The notes beneath the pieces are model-generated. The model was given only the letters and a program-made list of their open reading frames with translations, searched no databases and was not told the DNA's origin. 32,975 bases of DNA, from assembly GCA_027449865.1 (NCBI GenBank), contig DAIDKV010000177.1, positions 1 through 32,975 on the forward strand, written 5' to 3'. Below, in pieces: positions 7,994-21,390 of the stretch. Every line of letters begins with the position of its first letter. The stretch's first letter is position 1. This DNA is from Planctomycetales bacterium. GTDB lineage: Bacteria; Planctomycetota; Planctomycetia; Isosphaerales; Isosphaeraceae. The position numbers and the translations under genes were made by a program.

Positions 7994-10900
7994 ATGCCGT
8001 CGAGGATGCCTCGCGGTCTGGATGCCATCCTGGAGATTCCTCGCACGCTCGGCCGTGCGAGGCCGATCGAAATTCAATGGAGCGAGGTGCGGTCGCCCAT
8101 GATTCCCGACGACTGGCAGGAAGCAAGGCCGGGCCGACTCGCGATCCTTCGGACGAAGTTCGACCGTGCCCGGACGCGATTCGTGGAGATCGCTCAGTCC
8201 GACGGCCTCTCCGCCGCGATCGCCCGAGCTTCGCGCAAGCTCCGTCGCAAGCTGGCCGGAAAGGGGCGTTCCCTGCTCGCCCGGTTCGGACCCGATCGTT
8301 GCGCCTATTTCACTCCACCGCCCACGCTCGACGCCTATGAAGCCTGGCAGCGCGTGAACCGCGAGAATCCCAGGCGACGGCGGCGACTCGACGCCGCCCG
8401 CCGATCCGCCGGAAGCCCACCCCGCTTCTCGATCCTCGTCCCGGTGTACAACCCTCCGCTCGACGCCTTCCGCGCCATGGTTCAGAGCGTGCTCGACCAG
8501 ACCATCGACGACTGGGAACTCGTTCTCGTCGACGATGCCAGCCCCAACCCGAGCGTCCGTGATGAGCTGGAGCACTGGGCCGCGAAGGACCATCGGATTC
8601 GGCCGGTCTACCGGCGTCAGAACGGGAACATCTCGGCCGCGACGAACGACGCCGCCCAGGCCGCGCGGGGCGATTTCCTCGTCCTGCTCGACCACGACGA
8701 CGCCCTGCACCCCGACGCCCTCGCCCATGTCTCCCTCTACCTCGACGACCATCCGAACGTCGATCTGCTCTACACCGACGACGACAAGATCGACCTCGAC
8801 GGCCGCCGGCACTCGCCGCAGTTCAAGCCCGACTGGTCGCCCGAGATGCTCCTCGCGTTCTGCTACACCGCCCATCTGACGGCCATCCGGCGCGATCTCT
8901 ACCATCGGGCGGGCGGGATGCGGCTGGGCTTCGAGGGATCGCAGGACCACGACTTCTGGCTCCGCGCCTCGGAGATCGCGCGCGAGGTCGGACACATCCC
9001 CCAGATTCTTTATCACTGGCGGATCGTCCCCGGCTCGACGGCCCTCTCGGGCCACTGCAAGCCCGAGAGCTTCGAGGCGGGACGGCTCGCCGTCGAGCAG
9101 GCGTTCCACCGGCGCGGGATCACCGATTGCACGGTGGAACAACCCGACTGGGCCCTCCGTTCCGGCTGTGCGATCTTCCGGCCGATCATGCCCGACGATG
9201 GCCCCTCGGTCGCCATCCTGATCCCCAGCCGGAACCAGGGCGCCCGGCTCAAGGTCGCCCTCGACTCCCTCGCGAAAACAACCTATCAAAACTATCGGAT
9301 CTACATTCTGGATAATGAGAGTGACGACCCGGCGACGCTCGATTACCTGGCCTCGCAGCCGCACCGTGTCTTGCGGATTCCCAACCGCGAGGGCCGGTTC
9401 AGCTTCGCGGCGATCAACAACACGGCGGCGTCGATGGTCGTTGAGGATTTGCTTGTTTTCCTCAACGACGACACCGAGGTGATCGAGCCTCGATGGCTGA
9501 GCCAGATGGTGGGCTGGGCGCGGCTGGAGGGAGTCGGGGCGGTCGGAGCCCGGCTGCTTTTCCCCGATCGCCGGGTGCAGCACGCCGGGATCATTCAGGG
9601 CGTCCCCGAGGGGATCGCCGGGCACGCGTTCAAGTATGTCCCGTGGTGGGATCCCGGACATTTGAACCAGTCACGCGTGACCCGAGACGTCGCGGCCGTA
9701 ACCGCGGCCTGCATGCTCACGCCCCGGAAACTGTTCCTCGAACTGGGCGGATTCGATGAGACCCATTTCGCGGTCGCGTACAACGACGTCGATTACGGCC
9801 ACCGACTCCGAGACGCCGGCCATCGCGTGATCTACTGCGCCGAGGCCGAACTGTATCATCATGAGGGAGCCTCGCGCGGGAAGTCGGGCGATCCTCGCGA
9901 GATGGCCGCGTATCGCCGGATGCACGGGCGCCGCGTCGATCCCTACTTCAGCCCCCACCTCGACCCCGAGAGCGAGGAGTTTCATCCGAGGCCCTCGATC
10001 GTCCCGGTCGGTCGGCCCAATGAGCCGGTGCCGATGCTCGCCGTGACCCACAACCTCAACTGGGAGGGGGCGCCCCGGATCGAGCTGGAAATCGTCCGTC
10101 GGCTGCAAGCGACCGGTCGGGTGAAGGTCGAGGTACTCAGCCCGCTCGACGGTCCACTCCGATCGGAATACGAGGATCTCGGGATTCCGATCCGGGTCGA
10201 GCCCGACCTGGCGGCGATCACGATCGGCGAGCCGCGGATCGGACTGTATCGCGAGCAGACGGCCCGTCTCGGACAGTGGATCGCGGAGCGGGGATTCGAG
10301 GTGGTTCACGCGAACACGCTTCGAACGTTCTGGGCGATCGAGTCGGCGCGGCTGGCGGGGATCGCCTCGGTCTGGAGCGTCCACGAGAGCGAGCCCTGGC
10401 AATCCAGCTTCGACGACCTGCCGACGGATCTCGCCGCGGCGGCGCTCGGGTCCCTGGCGTTTCCGTATCGGGTGGTCTTCTCGGCGGTCAGCTCGTTGCA
10501 GGTCTGGAAGGCGCTCGACACGAGCCGGAACTTCGGGCTGATCCGGTATGCGCACGACGTCCCGAAGCTGATCCGCGAGCTTCAGAGCGTCGATCGCGAC
10601 GAGGCCCGGCGCGGGCTGGGCCTCGGCGACGACGAGGTTTGCGTCTTGCTGATGGGGACGGTCTGCGAGCGGAAGGGACAGCACGATCTTCTACGAGCTT
10701 TCGCCGCGCTGCCCGAGGACGTTGCGCGTCGGCTGCGGTGCTTCGTCGTCGGGGCGAGGGATAGCATTCCGTATAGCCGGCGGCTGGTCGCGATGGCGGC
10801 GGGCCTGCCGGAAGGGCGCGGGGGGCGATTCACGATCGTCCCGGAGACGGGCGAGACGCTCGCGTTCTGGCGGGCGGCGGACGTTTTTTGTTGCTCGTCT

Positions 10901-11320
10901 CGGGTCGAAAGCTATCCGCTGGTGACAATGGAGGCGATGGCGGCGGGGTTGCCGATCGTCACGACGCCGGTGTTTGGGATCGCCGAGCAGGTCCAGCCGG
11001 AGGTCAACGCGCGGATCTACCGACCGGGCGACATCGCCACGATGGCCGGACATTTGAGCGACCTCGTCCGGGATGGCGCTCTCCGCCGGTCGATGGCCGA
11101 GCGGTCGCCGCAGGTGCTTGGGAGCCTCGCCGACGACGCGAGGATGAACGACCTGTATCTGCGCGTGATTCTCGCGGCGGCCGAGAGCTCGCCGATGTTC
11201 CCGGCGAGCGAGGGCGTGGGAGAAACGTCCGGCGCTCGCGGTCGGAAGTGGTTCGCCGACGCGGCCTCGCGCCGGTCGCAGCGTACGGGGGCGCGGAGCC
11301 GATCGGGGTATCCGGCGTGA
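7994..11320 (+). CDS. Multidomain glycosyltransferase (GT2-GT2-GT4)
   Basis: This 1108 aa protein carries three glycosyltransferase modules. The first GT2 (about residues 145-390) begins FSILVPVYN, has D180-D181 in VDDAS and the metal-binding-type D233-H234-D235-D236. The second GT2 (about 405-665) begins SVAILIPSRN, has D492-D493 in LNDDTEV, and ends in a rhamnosyltransferase-like region (FAVAYNDVDYGHRLRDAG, then YHHEG). The GT4 module (about 680-1075) includes GTVCERKGQHDLL and CSSRVESYPLVTMEAMAAG. This resembles large chain-building glycosyltransferases of O-antigen or rhamnan clusters; the product is unknown. The start is uncertain. ATG 7994 has GAGAGG 3 bases upstream. The in-frame ATG 8099 (MIPDDWQEARPG) has GAGG about 11 bases upstream and removes 35 residues that look non-domain-like. 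It lies downstream of the GT4-GT4 gene on the same strand. Confidence 0.88.
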   Translation: MPSRMPRGLDAILEIPRTLGRARPIEIQWSEVRSPMIPDDWQEARPGRLAILRTKFDRARTRFVEIAQSDGLSAAIARASRKLRRKLAGKGRSLLARFGPDRCAYFTPPPTLDAYEAWQRVNRENPRRRRRLDAARRSAGSPPRFSILVPVYNPPLDAFRAMVQSVLDQTIDDWELVLVDDASPNPSVRDELEHWAAKDHRIRPVYRRQNGNISAATNDAAQAARGDFLVLLDHDDALHPDALAHVSLYLDDHPNVDLLYTDDDKIDLDGRRHSPQFKPDWSPEMLLAFCYTAHLTAIRRDLYHRAGGMRLGFEGSQDHDFWLRASEIAREVGHIPQILYHWRIVPGSTALSGHCKPESFEAGRLAVEQAFHRRGITDCTVEQPDWALRSGCAIFRPIMPDDGPSVAILIPSRNQGARLKVALDSLAKTTYQNYRIYILDNESDDPATLDYLASQPHRVLRIPNREGRFSFAAINNTAASMVVEDLLVFLNDDTEVIEPRWLSQMVGWARLEGVGAVGARLLFPDRRVQHAGIIQGVPEGIAGHAFKYVPWWDPGHLNQSRVTRDVAAVTAACMLTPRKLFLELGGFDETHFAVAYNDVDYGHRLRDAGHRVIYCAEAELYHHEGASRGKSGDPREMAAYRRMHGRRVDPYFSPHLDPESEEFHPRPSIVPVGRPNEPVPMLAVTHNLNWEGAPRIELEIVRRLQATGRVKVEVLSPLDGPLRSEYEDLGIPIRVEPDLAAITIGEPRIGLYREQTARLGQWIAERGFEVVHANTLRTFWAIESARLAGIASVWSVHESEPWQSSFDDLPTDLAAAALGSLAFPYRVVFSAVSSLQVWKALDTSRNFGLIRYAHDVPKLIRELQSVDRDEARRGLGLGDDEVCVLLMGTVCERKGQHDLLRAFAALPEDVARRLRCFVVGARDSIPYSRRLVAMAAGLPEGRGGRFTIVPETGETLAFWRAADVFCCSSRVESYPLVTMEAMAAGLPIVTTPVFGIAEQVQPEVNARIYRPGDIATMAGHLSDLVRDGALRRSMAERSPQVLGSLADDARMNDLYLRVILAAAESSPMFPASEGVGETSGARGRKWFADAASRRSQRTGARSRSGYPA

Positions 11321-11352
11321 TCGATGGGACCGTGCGGCCTATCACATCTCAG

Positions 11353-11386
11353 GTAGGGTGGGCATCGCTGGCGGTGCCCACCTTAC
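11353..11386 (+). terminator. Hairpin downstream of the glycosyltransferase gene (terminator-like or dispersed repeat)
   Basis: GTAGGGTGGGCA (11353-11364) pairs with TGCCCACCTTAC (11375-11386) over 12 positions with one G.U pair and a 10-nt loop. It lies 32 bases after the stop at 11320. There is no U-tract, so a classical intrinsic terminator is not demonstrated. It could equally be a copy of a dispersed hairpin repeat. Confidence 0.45.
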
Positions 11387-11438
11387 AAACCGTGGCGATC
11401 CGCACGCCATGGCTGACGACCGCCAGGTCTTTCTTTTA

Positions 11439-11516
11439 GTAGGAGCCGGCTCCAGCCGGCGATCCACACACCACCTTGCGCTGCGTCCGGTTCGGGGGCT
11501 GGAGCCCCCCTCCTAC
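11439..11516. repeat. REP-like palindromic unit, copy 1
   Basis: The unit has a left arm GTAGGAGCCGGCTCCAGCC (11439-11457), continuing CGG to 11460. Its right arm at 11494-11516 contains GGCTGGAGCC and ends CTCCTAC. The arms are inverted copies of each other around GTAGGAG and GGCTCCAGCC, and each arm is itself partly palindromic. The layout resembles bacterial REP/BIME or short MITE elements. A second unit follows 124 bp later, and the left arm recurs at 32842. Confidence 0.75.
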
Positions 11517-11562
11517 AAAAGACCCAGCTCTTCCTCACTGGCGACAGCCAGGTCCCTCTTTT

Positions 11563-11639
11563 GTAGGAGCCGGCTCCAGCCGGCGATCCACACAACACCT
11601 TGCGCGGCGTCCGGTTCGGGGGCTGGAGCACCCTCCTCC
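11563..11639. repeat. REP-like palindromic unit, copy 2
   Basis: This is a direct repeat of the unit at 11439-11516 with a 124-bp period. The left arm is identical; the inner segment differs at a few bases. The right arm is degraded (GAGCACCCTCCTCC instead of GAGCCCCCCTCCTAC). The flanking sequence (GCCAGGTC upstream, AAAAGACC-like downstream) is also duplicated, so a region of about 115-120 bp was copied in tandem. It lies in the convergent gap between the glycosyltransferase gene and ppdK. The rest of 11321-11663 holds no gene. Confidence 0.75.
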
Positions 11640-11663
11640 AAAAAAGACCAAGGCCTTCCGCAC

Positions 11664-14339
<2,676 letters not shown>

Positions 14340-14402
14340 CGGTGTCGCTAACTCCTGGTGTCGTTCGAGCCGCATCCGCCTGCGATGAGTCGAGATCGAG
14401 GG

Positions 14403-14430
14403 CCTCGCCCCGTCGCACGACCGGGCGAGG
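14403..14430. promoter_or_regulatory. 28-bp palindrome in the ppdK/sigma divergent region
   Basis: CCTCGCCC (14403-14410) pairs with GGGCGAGG (14423-14430). Inside, after one mismatched base on each side, GTCG (14412-14415) pairs with CGAC (14418-14421). It lies 64-91 bp upstream of the ppdK start and about 270 bp upstream of the sigma gene. It could be a regulator-binding site or a hairpin in the ppdK leader. No T-tract follows on either strand. The rest of the 14340-14698 gap holds no convincing gene; a smaller inverted repeat (GGTAT/ATACC) is at 14462-14474. Confidence 0.4.
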
Positions 14431-14698
14431 GACGACCGCTCCGGTTGCGATCGCTCCTAATGGTATGGAATACCGAACGTTATCGATTCGCGGCCGGATC
14501 GTCAAGCATTCGCCCGCGGCGCGGGCGTGCGGGGGGACGGCGTCGGGCGGAGGGGCCCGCGTCTCGCTGACGGCGGGGCGACCCGTCGATTACGATGGTT
14601 GCCGGAATCCATGATTCGTATGGCCCCGCGCGAGGATTCCCGGGCCTTGAGTGAAAGGAATCGGCGCCCCGCCTGTGAGCCCCGGGGGAGGGGACGCG

Positions 14699-15304
14699 AT
14701 GATCGATCCGCCGGCGACGCGGGAGAGCCTGGTGGTCCGGCTGAAGGGCCCGCGCGACGAGGCCGCCTGGGCCGAGTTCGTCGCGATCTATGGGCCGCTG
14801 ATCGAGGGCCTGGCTCGGGGGAGGGGGTGGCAGGCGGCCGACGCCGCCGACCTCGCGCAGGACGTCTTCCGGGCCGTCGCCGGGGCGATCGATCGCTACG
14901 ACCCCGACCCGGCGCGCGGGTCGTTCCGGGCCTGGCTGTTCCGGATCGCGCGCAACCTGATGATCAACCTGCTGGCCTCGCGGAGGATTCGGCCGTCGGC
15001 GATCGGAGGGTCCGACATCCGGGAGCTGCTGGAGCGCCTCCCGGCCCCGGACGCCGCCGAGACCGCCCTCTTCGAGGCCGAGTACCGCCGACGGGTCTTC
15101 CGATGGGCCGCCGACCGGGTGCGTGGCGAGTTCCGCCGATCGACCTGGGAGGCGTTCTGGCTGACGGCCGTCGACGGCCGCGATCCCCGGGAGGCGGCCG
15201 AACAGGTCGGCATCTCGGTGGGGGCGGTCTACATCGCCCGGAGCCGGGTCATGGCGCGGCTCCGGGCGATGATCGATCAGGTGGAGGGGGAATCGATCCC
15301 GTGA
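14699..15304 (+). CDS. ECF-type RNA polymerase sigma factor
   Basis: This 201 aa extracytoplasmic-function sigma factor would direct RNA polymerase to a specific regulon. Region 2 is visible at about residues 20-90 (DAADLAQDVFRAVAGAIDRYD, then GSFRAWLFRIARNLMINLL). Region 4 with its helix-turn-helix lies at about 140-195 (FWLTAVDGRDPREAAEQVG, then SVGAVYIARSRVMARL). The ATG at 14699 is preceded by a strong GGGGGAGGGG SD and begins MIDPPATRESLVVRL, the usual start for this planctomycete type. The frame is open to 14651, but those 16 residues are unlikely. It lies 29 bp upstream of the Ser/Thr kinase on the same strand. Planctomycete ECF groups linked to such kinases are known, so kinase-controlled activity is the likely mode of regulation. 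The target promoters are unknown. Confidence 0.93.
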   Translation: MIDPPATRESLVVRLKGPRDEAAWAEFVAIYGPLIEGLARGRGWQAADAADLAQDVFRAVAGAIDRYDPDPARGSFRAWLFRIARNLMINLLASRRIRPSAIGGSDIRELLERLPAPDAAETALFEAEYRRRVFRWAADRVRGEFRRSTWEAFWLTAVDGRDPREAAEQVGISVGAVYIARSRVMARLRAMIDQVEGESIP

Positions 15305-15333
15305 GGGATTCCTACGAACGCGGAGGACGTCCG

Positions 15334-18432
<3,099 letters not shown>

Positions 18433-18454
18433 GCGCCCGCGAGTCGATCCGAAA

Positions 18455-18495
18455 GGCTCCGGCTCCCGCGAGGCTCGACTACGGGAGCCGGAGCC
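18455..18495. terminator. Hairpin shared by convergent kinase and DUF4058-like genes
   Basis: GGCTCCGGCTCCCG (18455-18468) pairs perfectly with CGGGAGCCGGAGCC (18482-18495), with a 13-nt loop. The stem lies 22 bp after the kinase stop and spans the last codons and stop of the opposite-strand gene. A short TTT follows on the minus strand only. It is a likely bidirectional terminator or transcript end for the two convergent genes. Confidence 0.55.
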
Positions 18496-19219
18496 CTCGG
18501 CAGGTCTCCTCGTAGCTGGATTCGAGGTCGAGCGGGAGCGAGAGGTTGTCGGCCAGCCAGAGCGGGAGCGTCGGGAGCGGCTGGCCGACCTTCATCTCGT
18601 GAATCCACGACTCGACCATCCACGTCTTTTCCTTGCGGGTGGCCCGGCAGGCGATCGCGTAGGTCGAGGCTTCGCCCTGGTCGGGAACCGGCCCGGCGCC
18701 GAGGAACTCCAGCAGATCGCGGCCGAGGTTGGCCGTCCGGTTGGTGACCAGGTCCACGATCGACACGCAGACCCGGTCCTCGAGCATTGCGGCGCACTTC
18801 GTGATGAACGCCCGACGGCTCTCGGGCCGGTCCTTGTTCGACGGGCTCACGATCTCGATCGCCGCGACGAGCCGGCTGCCTTCCTGGTCGTCGTAGACTC
18901 GCACCTCGTATTCATCTTGCGCCGGCCACCCGGTCGCGAAGGAGAGGCTCGGCATTGGTGGCGCCCAGACGGCGGTTGCTACCCCGCCCCCACCGTTCTT
19001 GCCCAGGACGGACCTCTCCCAGTCCGCATCCTCCTCCGTGTAGAAGGTGGCGACATCGATTTCAATGTCCGTCCCGACGTGGACGCCGGGCTCGGCCCGG
19101 TATCGTGCGGGGAGCCTCCGGTTGAGGCCCAAAACAATCACCCCCGGCCACAGGGAGTGGACACCTTCCCAGGATCGCCGAGAATGGAGCGGCCCGTGGA
19201 AATCATCGCGGAGCGGCAT
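18479..19219 (-). CDS. DUF4058-like protein
   Basis: This 246 aa protein resembles the DUF4058 family found in planctomycetes and cyanobacteria. It begins MPLRDDFHGPLHSRRSWEG. A conserved segment is AAIEIVSPSNKDRPESRRAF (about residues 110-130), whose E...K arrangement is reminiscent of PD-(D/E)XK nuclease-like folds. The C-terminus is rich in Pro and Leu (PLPTLPLWLADNLSLPLDLESSYEE), as is usual in DUF4058. The biochemical function of the family is not established. No signal peptide or membrane helix is seen. The ATG is preceded by a strong AGGAGG 8 bases upstream. It is convergent with the kinase gene and divergent from the PEP-CTERM gene. Confidence 0.75.
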   Translation of the reverse strand: MPLRDDFHGPLHSRRSWEGVHSLWPGVIVLGLNRRLPARYRAEPGVHVGTDIEIDVATFYTEEDADWERSVLGKNGGGGVATAVWAPPMPSLSFATGWPAQDEYEVRVYDDQEGSRLVAAIEIVSPSNKDRPESRRAFITKCAAMLEDRVCVSIVDLVTNRTANLGRDLLEFLGAGPVPDQGEASTYAIACRATRKEKTWMVESWIHEMKVGQPLPTLPLWLADNLSLPLDLESSYEETCRGLRLP

Positions 19220-19398
19220 GATTCGATCCTCCTACCATCCAGGATAACCGACCGTTCCCCTCGACAGGGGAGGGAAATCCGAGGGCGGACTGTAACGCGG
19301 AGACGCTCCTTGCGACCAATCCTCCGTCGGACGCGATGGTCCGGCCTGGTGAGGATGAAGAGTCTCTGTCCCGCACCCCTTCATGGAGCGATCGATCA

Positions 19399-20250
19399 AT
19401 GACCTACCGCACTCCGCGTTTCCTGGCAATGGCGGCGCTTCTGGCCGCCTGGACGGCGGCGGCCGCGCCCGCGCCCGCCCTTGCTGGAGAGATTCGCGTC
19501 ACGGTGACGAACGACCAGCCGAACGGAGGCTTCACCCTGGCCCCGATCTGGCTGGCTGTCCAGGATGGCTCGTTCTCGGCGTTCACGCCGGGGCTCACGG
19601 CCAGTTCGCAGATCGCCACGCTGGCCCAGTTCGGCAACACCGCGCCCCTTTCCGCGCAATTTGAGGCGGCGAATGCCGGCGTCGACACGACGTTGAAATC
19701 CGGCCAGTCCTTGCCCCCGTTTCTGCCCGGCGAGTCGAATTCGACGACGATCGACGTGACGAATCCGACTCTCGACCGCTACCTGAGCTTTGCCGGGATG
19801 GTGGTCCCCTCGAACGACTTTTTTATCGGTAACGCGACGCCGCTGGCGCTCTTCAACGCCGACGGCAGCTTCAAGGGCCCGATGACGATCTCGATCTACG
19901 GCTCGAACATCTGGGATTCCGGGACCGAGGCCCAGAGCCTGACGACGGGCCTGACCTTCATTGCCGGCCAGACGCCTGGCAGCGGGACGCAGATCAGCGG
20001 CGGGACGATCACCTCGCTTTTCAGCGAACCGACCGCGTCGGACTTCCTGGGTGGGATCGTCGGCAAGACCACGGCGGCCGGCTACACGATTTCGCACGTT
20101 CCGACGAGCAACGACCTGATCGCCACGATCACGATTTCGAGCGTTCCCGAACCGGGGTCGCTGGTGCTGCTCGGACTGGGCCTGGTCGGAATGCTCGCCG
20201 CCGGACGAGCCCGCCGGCTCGTCCGCCTCGACCGATCGCGGGCGTCCTGA
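19399..20250 (+). CDS. Spondin-domain protein with PEP-CTERM sorting signal
   Basis: This 283 aa protein is predicted to be exported. A signal peptide spans about residues 1-29 (basic start, hydrophobic core, cleavage near ALA|G). The body (about 30-245) resembles the spondin N-terminal domain: ITVTN-like opening strand IRVTVTNDQP, LAPIWLAVQDGSF, LAQFGNTAPLSAQF, then FAGMVVPSNDFFIGNATPLALF and IYGSNIWDSGTEA. The C-terminus is a PEP-CTERM signal: V249-P-E-P252, a hydrophobic helix and a basic tail (RARRLVRLDR). PEP-CTERM proteins are handled by exosortase and are typically surface or extracellular. No exosortase gene is in the window. The ATG has GGAG 10 bases upstream. The 179-bp divergent gap to the DUF4058-like gene holds a small CCCCT/AGGGG inverted repeat near 19257-19270 and no gene. 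The ligand is unknown. Confidence 0.88.
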   Translation: MTYRTPRFLAMAALLAAWTAAAAPAPALAGEIRVTVTNDQPNGGFTLAPIWLAVQDGSFSAFTPGLTASSQIATLAQFGNTAPLSAQFEAANAGVDTTLKSGQSLPPFLPGESNSTTIDVTNPTLDRYLSFAGMVVPSNDFFIGNATPLALFNADGSFKGPMTISIYGSNIWDSGTEAQSLTTGLTFIAGQTPGSGTQISGGTITSLFSEPTASDFLGGIVGKTTAAGYTISHVPTSNDLIATITISSVPEPGSLVLLGLGLVGMLAAGRARRLVRLDRSRAS

Positions 20251-20275
20251 TCGACCCGACGTCCTGAATCGATGA

Positions 20276-21298
20276 TTAGAGGAGCGCCGTTTCCTCGGGG
20301 TGGCCGAGCATCAGGTTCAGGTTTTGCACCGCGACGCCGGCCGCCCCCTTGATCAGGTTGTCCAGGCAGGCCAGCACGAGGATTCGGCCGCGAACCACGC
20401 GAACCGTGATGTCGCAGAAGTTCGTATGCGCCGAGTCCCTGGTCGCCGGCAGATGACCGACCACGCGAACAAACGGGCTCCTCGCGTAGAACGACCGGTA
20501 CCGCTCGATCAGGTCGTGCTCGACGGCCGTTCCCTTCGGGACGGCGTAGATGGTGGCGAAGATCCCGCGGTCCATTGGGACGAGGTGCGGGGTGAAGATC
20601 ACCTCCACGGGATCGCCCGGCGAGCTGACCTCGGTGAGCACCTGGTCGATCTCCGGCGTGTGGCGATGGCGCCCGACCCCGTAGGCCGAGAGGCTCTCGT
20701 TGCACTCGGGGAAATGATAAGGCAGCTTCGGCGAACGCCCCGCGCCCGAGACGCCGCTCTTGGCGTCGATCACGATCCCCTTCCGCTCGATCAGGTCATC
20801 GGCGACGAGCGGGGCCAGCGCCAGGATGCTCGCCGAGGTGTAGCAGCCGGGATTCGCGATCAGGTCGGCCGGCGGGATTTGCTCCCGGAACAATTCCGGG
20901 AGCCCGTAGACGGCCGACTTCAGGCCGTCGGCGTCGGTGTGGGGGTGTCCGTACCAGTCGGCGTAGACCTGGGCGTCCTTCAGCCGGTAGTCGGCGCTCA
21001 GGTCGATGACCCGGACGCCCCGTCGGCGCAGGTCGGGCGTGACTTCCAGGCTTGCCGTGTGCGGGAGGGCGAGGAAGGCGATCGAGGCTTTCTCGGCGAT
21101 TCGGTCGGCGTTGAACGGCTCGCAGGTCAGGTCGATCCGACGCGCCAGGCTCGGATGAAGGGCGTCGACGCGGGGCGACTCGTCCTGTCGGGAAGTCGCC
21201 GCCGTGATTTTCACCGCCGGATGATTCAGCAGGAGGCGGATCAACTCCCGCGCCGCGTATCCCGACGCCCCCACGATCGCCACGCCCGTTCTCGACAT
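20276..21298 (-). CDS. argC: N-acetyl-gamma-glutamyl-phosphate reductase
   Basis: This enzyme catalyses the NADPH-dependent reduction of N-acetylglutamyl phosphate to the semialdehyde, the third step of arginine biosynthesis (cytoplasm). The 340 aa length is typical. The N-terminal NAD(P)-binding domain starts [18 protein letters not shown]. The catalytic cysteine lies in [11 protein letters not shown]. The C-terminal part has [25 protein letters not shown] and the conserved ending with [20 protein letters not shown]. The frame begins upstream at 21331, but [10 protein letters not shown] at 21298 is preferred: it has GGGGAGAGG just upstream and matches the family start. No other arg gene is nearby. 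It follows the YfhO-like gene on the same strand with a gap of about 90 bp, which contains a 15-bp palindrome (GAAATCC/GGATTTC, 21378-21392). Confidence 0.96.
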   Translation of the reverse strand: MSRTGVAIVGASGYAARELIRLLLNHPAVKITAATSRQDESPRVDALHPSLARRIDLTCEPFNADRIAEKASIAFLALPHTASLEVTPDLRRRGVRVIDLSADYRLKDAQVYADWYGHPHTDADGLKSAVYGLPELFREQIPPADLIANPGCYTSASILALAPLVADDLIERKGIVIDAKSGVSGAGRSPKLPYHFPECNESLSAYGVGRHRHTPEIDQVLTEVSSPGDPVEVIFTPHLVPMDRGIFATIYAVPKGTAVEHDLIERYRSFYARSPFVRVVGHLPATRDSAHTNFCDITVRVVRGRILVLACLDNLIKGAAGVAVQNLNLMLGHPEETALL

Positions 21299-21390
21299 CG
21301 AACCTCTCCCCCAACTTCGCGGAGCGAACAACCCAGCCCGCGAAGGTCGCGGGACGATTCGATCCTCATCTTATCGCGAAATCCCGGATT

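Noticed and set aside
7448-9661. A 737-codon minus-strand frame across the two glycosyltransferase genes
   Set aside because: It spans the ends of two genes with clear GT2/GT4 motifs on the plus strand; this is a high-GC shadow.
14462-14474. GGTAT/ATACC inverted repeat as an ECF-type promoter or operator for the sigma gene
   Set aside because: Only five pairs, and no second hexamer at a suitable distance was found; recorded but not claimed.
14527-15333. Kinase frame open upstream through the sigma factor gene, suggesting a sigma-kinase fusion or frameshift
   Set aside because: The upstream translation is Arg/Gly-rich shadow sequence. The sigma factor is complete in another frame with its own strong SD and stop, and the kinase has its own SD at 15322-15326.
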